Below, one piece after another: positions 61,301-64,000 of a DNA stretch of 64,000 bases. Position 1 is the stretch's first letter. The number at the start of each line of letters is the position of its first letter. Made by a program: the position numbers and the translations under genes. The notes below the pieces were generated by a model that was not told the DNA's origin, did no database searches, and saw only the letters and a program-made list of their open reading frames with translations. The stretch spans positions 89,759 to 153,758 of the forward strand of contig NZ_FMYZ01000012.1 in the NCBI RefSeq assembly GCF_900101625.1, given 5' to 3'. The DNA is from Cupriavidus sp. YR651. Its GTDB lineage: Bacteria; Pseudomonadota; Gammaproteobacteria; Burkholderiales; Burkholderiaceae.

Positions 61301-61525
61301 ATGCTTTCCACCCTGCTGATCCGAGATCTCGTCGCTTGCCAGGCGTTGAGCGCTGAACGGTTGAGCGCCATCCATGGCGGCACCAACTTCTCCCTTGGTG
61401 CCGCCATGATGGGCGGGGCGATTGCAGGGGCGGTTGGCGGCGTGCGTGGCACGCCCCCTCATTCTCCAAGCCTGAAAGACTATTTCACCCCTGTCCCGCA
61501 GCCTGGCAACAATGTCAACATGTAA
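61301..61525 (+). CDS. Small double-glycine-leader peptide, bacteriocin-like
   Basis: From the ATG at 61301 (GAGG six bases upstream; ATG 61289 is an alternative) the product has 74 aa. The leader MLSTLLIRDLVACQALSAERLSAIHGG ends in LSxxxLxxIxGG, the processing site of C39-peptidase-type exporters. The core starts TNFSLGAAMMGGAIAGAVGG, a glycine/alanine-rich hydrophobic stretch as in class II bacteriocins and microcin V, and ends in a Pro/Asn-rich tail. No exporter or immunity gene is visible in the window. It might be a secreted peptide or merely a leader-like small protein. Confidence 0.65.
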   Translation: MLSTLLIRDLVACQALSAERLSAIHGGTNFSLGAAMMGGAIAGAVGGVRGTPPHSPSLKDYFTPVPQPGNNVNM

Positions 61526-61556
61526 GACGTAGTTGCCCAAGCAGCCGCGTCCGCTT

Positions 61557-62564
61557 TCAAACAGACAGGCAGACCTTGCCGAAATGCTTGCCTGCCGCCT
61601 GGTGGCGGAACGCATCGGCAATCTCGTCGAGCGCAAACGTGCGGTCGATCACAGGCTTGATGCCGTTTGCGTCGATCGCGCGGATCATGTCGACCTGATG
61701 CCGGCGATTGCCGACAATCAGCCCCTGCAGCTTCTGCTGACGGCGCATCAGGTCACCGGTCGGCACCTGCCCGGCAATGCCGGTTAGTACGCCGATCAGC
61801 GCGATATGGCCGCCGATCCGGCAGGCCCGGATCGACTGGCCGAGCGTCTCCGGACCGCCAACTTCGACAACATTGTCGACGCCGCGACCGTTCGTGAATT
61901 CGAGCACCTTCGCGGCCCAGTCGGTATCGCGCTTGTAGTTGATCAGGTGATCGGCCCCGAGCGCGCGGGCCTTCTCCAGTTTGTCGTCGGACGACGACGT
62001 TGCAATCACCGTCGCACCCATCTGCTTCGCAAACTGCAGCGCGAAGATCGAGACGCCCCCCGTGCCCTGAACGAGGACGGTGTCGCCAGCCTTCAGCGCG
62101 TCGTCGACAACCAGCGCACGCCACGCGGTCAGGCCCGCGGTGGTCAACGTCGCGGCCTCCGCGTGGCTGTAGCCTCGCGGCGCGTGCGTGAACCATTGCG
62201 TGGGGCGCACGACGATCTCGCGCGCGTACCCATCGACACCGTCGCCCGGCGTCGTCGAAAAATCGGCGAGCGTCGGGCCGCCGTCGAGCCAGTTGGGAAA
62301 GAACGTCGACACGACCGCGTCGCCGACCGCGAATTCGGTCACCCCGTCGCCGATCGCTTCGACAACGCCCGCGCCATCCGACATCGGAATCCGACCGTCA
62401 TCGGTGCGCAGGCGTCCCATGACGACACCCAGGTCATGGAAGTTGAGCGAGCTCGCGTGGATGCGCACGCGGATTTCGCCCGGCGCCGGCGCACCGGGAT
62501 CGGCGAGATCCACGTGTTTGAGGTTTTCCAGTCCGGCAGGCTGGCGCAAGGTAATGGCTTTCAT
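61557..62564 (-). CDS. Zinc-independent NAD(P)-dependent alcohol dehydrogenase (quinone-oxidoreductase-like MDR)
   Basis: The start is ATG 62564; 335 aa. This medium-chain dehydrogenase has GEIRVRIHASSLNFHDLGVVMGRL, MSDGAGVVEAIGDGVTEFAVGD, AATLTTAGLTAWRALV, cofactor motif VLVQGTGGVSIFALQFAKQMGA and a C-terminal HFGKVCLSV. The catalytic-zinc Cys and the four-Cys structural lobe of classical ADH are missing, which places it with the quinone oxidoreductase-like group. It is divergent from the HxlR regulator gene, which probably controls it in response to a reactive carbonyl or quinone. Confidence 0.9.
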   Translation of the reverse strand: MKAITLRQPAGLENLKHVDLADPGAPAPGEIRVRIHASSLNFHDLGVVMGRLRTDDGRIPMSDGAGVVEAIGDGVTEFAVGDAVVSTFFPNWLDGGPTLADFSTTPGDGVDGYAREIVVRPTQWFTHAPRGYSHAEAATLTTAGLTAWRALVVDDALKAGDTVLVQGTGGVSIFALQFAKQMGATVIATSSSDDKLEKARALGADHLINYKRDTDWAAKVLEFTNGRGVDNVVEVGGPETLGQSIRACRIGGHIALIGVLTGIAGQVPTGDLMRRQQKLQGLIVGNRRHQVDMIRAIDANGIKPVIDRTFALDEIADAFRHQAAGKHFGKVCLSV

Positions 62565-62761
62565 CGAGGCAACTCCTGATGGTCGATGGACGGGCGCCCA
62601 TGCGTGATGTGGCATGGCGCCGAAAGAAGCAATCGCGCGCGTTGCTACGTGCGCAAGGTCGCGGCAGGACCGCGCCCACGTCATGATTGTCCGGTCGCGC
62701 ATCGAATATCGCAAGAACGTACAATTACCGCCGGTACTATCAATCATGTAGGTATAAAACC

Positions 62762-63175
62762 ATGCGACCGAAACGCCTGGATAGCAGGAGCGGCTGCGCC
62801 GTCGAAGTCACGCTCTCCGTCATCGGCGGGTTGTGGAAGCCGGTGATCCTGTTTCATCTGATGCATGAGAAGAAGCGATTCATGGAGCTTACGCGCCTGT
62901 TGCCGAACACGACGCAACGCATGCTGACGCTGCAACTGCGCGAACTGGAGGCAGATGGCATCGTGGCGCGCCATGTCTATCCGCAGGTGCCGCCGAAGGT
63001 GGAGTACGAGCTGACGCCGTTCGGTGCGACGCTCGCACCGGTGCTGATCAGCCTCAGGGAATGGGGCGAGTCCTATCAGGCGCGTCGGACGAACGACGTC
63101 GCGCCGGACGCGGCAGAGGCGAAGACGGCGGGCACGCGCCGGCGCCGCACGGACGCAACCGGCCAAGCCGCCTGA
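62762..63175 (+). CDS. HxlR-family transcriptional regulator
   Basis: The start is ATG 62762; 137 aa. It has the HxlR winged helix: CAVEVTLSVIGGLWKPVILFHLMHEKKRFMELTRLLPNTTQRMLTLQLRELEADGIVARHVYPQVPPKVEYELTPFGATLAPVL. Such regulators respond to quinones, aldehydes or other electrophiles through the conserved Cys near the N-terminus (here Cys10). The 197-bp divergent region with the dehydrogenase contains GTAC repeats (GTACAATTACCGCCGGTAC at 62718-62736), the likely operator. The C-terminal tail is basic and disordered. Confidence 0.92.
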   Translation: MRPKRLDSRSGCAVEVTLSVIGGLWKPVILFHLMHEKKRFMELTRLLPNTTQRMLTLQLRELEADGIVARHVYPQVPPKVEYELTPFGATLAPVLISLREWGESYQARRTNDVAPDAAEAKTAGTRRRRTDATGQAA

Positions 63176-63401
63176 GAGGCACGCTCAGCCCTCGCTGTTG
63201 GCGAGCGCCGTGTCAGCCATAATCCCGATGGCGCTGCGGTGGTCGCGGTGTATTCTGATTAGACGCCAGCTTTCGCAGCGCCAATGCTGCGGAAACGCCA
63301 CGATGCAGATGGCTTTCTGAGCGCATCCTGGCCGATTGTGGCGGACCCATGTAGCGCCCTCTTCACCAAGCGAAGGGCAGCACCCTACAGCAGAATGCAG
63401 G

Positions 63402-64000
63402 ATGAACCCTTCACATGGTTTCAGCATCGACGGGAACAGCCTAAGCCTTCAGATCTTGTGGGAGGACGGCGAGCGCGTCTTCTGCCGAGGCCGGCGCCCG
63501 GACAATGGCAGCGGCGCCGACAACGTCCTGATTGTCCGCCCCGCCGCCGACCATCCATCGTCCGCCAGCCTGGATCGCATCGCTCACGAATTCAGACTGA
63601 AGGATTTGCTCGATAGCGCGTGGGCGGCGCGGCCGCTAGACCTTCCGAGCGAAGACGGCCGGTCCTTCCTGGTGCTTGAGGATCCGGGCGGCGAGCCGCT
63701 CGAGTGGCAGCTCGGCGCGCCCATGGAGGTGGGAATTGTCTTGCGCTTTGCCGTTGGCATTGCGGCGGCGCTGGGCCAGCTCCATGAGCGCGGCCTCGTC
63801 CATAAGGACCTCAAGCCCGCCCATATCCTCGTGAACTGCACGGACGGGCGGGTGCGACTCACCGGCTTCGGCATCGCCTCGCGGCTGCCGCGCGAACACC
63901 AGGCGCCCGAGCCGCCCGAGACCATCGCCGGCACGCTCGCCTACATGGCGCCCGAACAGACCGGGCGGATGAATCGCTCCATCGATTCGCGCAGCGACCT
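63402..64000 (+). CDS. Serine/threonine-kinase-domain protein, 5' end (probable multidomain kinase)
   Basis: The start is ATG 63402, and the frame runs off the window edge (199 codons present). The N-terminal domain is protein-kinase-like: catalytic loop GLVHKDLKPAHILVN and APE region GTLAYMAPEQTGRMNRSIDSRSDL. The usual DFG is TGFG, as in the large hybrid proteins that join an STK domain, an AAA-type ATPase, GAF and histidine kinase. The remainder is outside the window. Whether the kinase is active is uncertain because the DFG Asp is missing. Confidence 0.85.
   Translation, partial: MNPSHGFSIDGNSLSLQILWEDGERVFCRGRRPDNGSGADNVLIVRPAADHPSSASLDRIAHEFRLKDLLDSAWAARPLDLPSEDGRSFLVLEDPGGEPLEWQLGAPMEVGIVLRFAVGIAAALGQLHERGLVHKDLKPAHILVNCTDGRVRLTGFGIASRLPREHQAPEPPETIAGTLAYMAPEQTGRMNRSIDSRSD

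Noticed and set aside
60957..61469. 170-aa minus-strand frame after the CHAT cassette
   Set aside because: Composition is random (Arg/Cys/Ser rich) and it overlaps the double-glycine-leader gene; a different frame there looks more coding-like.

Overview
The window is about 65% GC and gene-dense. Its gene content points to a Burkholderiaceae beta-proteobacterium of the Cupriavidus/Ralstonia type: a complete flgNM-A / flgBCDEFGHIJ-KL flagellar block, a PrpD gene, a Bug-type tricarboxylate-binding protein beside an aconitase and a GntR regulator, a ChrBA chromate module, and small Cupriavidus-like winged-helix proteins. Taxonomy is inferred from gene content only.

Layout. 1-4.3 kb: 5' end of an isochorismatase-family gene, LysE-type exporter, FUSC transporter, SDR oxidoreductase and RtcB RNA ligase. 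4.5-17.4 kb: flagellar rod, hook and junction genes. flgMN and flgA are divergent from flgB-J, flgK-L follow, and sigma-28-like promoters precede flgM and flgK. Two unrelated 13-nt tandem-repeat arrays lie just outside the two ends of this block. 17.8-19.6 kb: prpD, preceded by unreported remnants (a frameshifted prpF 3' end and a second orphan C-terminus), so this is a decayed methylcitrate locus. 19.6-22.1 kb: an amidase behind a promoter with twin palindromic operators, a truncated DUF302 gene and a TetR regulator. 22.1-28 kb: an unrecognised locus of two diverged paralogues (453 and 412 aa), two small proteins, a NarL-type two-component pair and a broken or overlapping pair of LuxR-HTH genes. 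28.5-32.5 kb: a cobalamin riboswitch in front of a TonB-dependent receptor of siderophore type and a PepSY membrane protein. 32.5-38.9 kb: a ScfR/RamB-like regulator divergent from a valine-degradation operon (mmsA, isobutyryl-CoA dehydrogenase, 3-hydroxyisobutyryl-CoA hydrolase, mmsB), with three copies of a putative operator. 39-41 kb: a FecA-like receptor behind a Fur-box-like site. 41.5-47.5 kb: YddG-type exporter, winged-helix protein, universal stress protein, ChrB, ChrA, MFS transporter and DUF1801 protein. 47.6-53.5 kb: GntR regulator and aconitase, divergent from a lactonase and a Bug-family protein.

From about 53.99 kb composition drops abruptly to AT-rich, and a HAD phosphatase gene is cut at that point. 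What follows (54.4-60.9 kb) looks like an acquired cassette: a CHAT (caspase-like) protease, a polytopic membrane protein, a small GYD-domain protein and a 1031-aa protein fusing a GHSFG-type alpha/beta-hydrolase to a second CHAT protease. This is the best candidate for an undescribed system, plausibly a proteolysis-triggered stress or immunity module. It is followed by a small double-glycine-leader peptide gene, a quinone-oxidoreductase-like ADH divergent from an HxlR regulator, and the start of a large serine/threonine-kinase-type protein running off the window.

No rRNA, tRNA, CRISPR array or intact insertion sequence was recognised.
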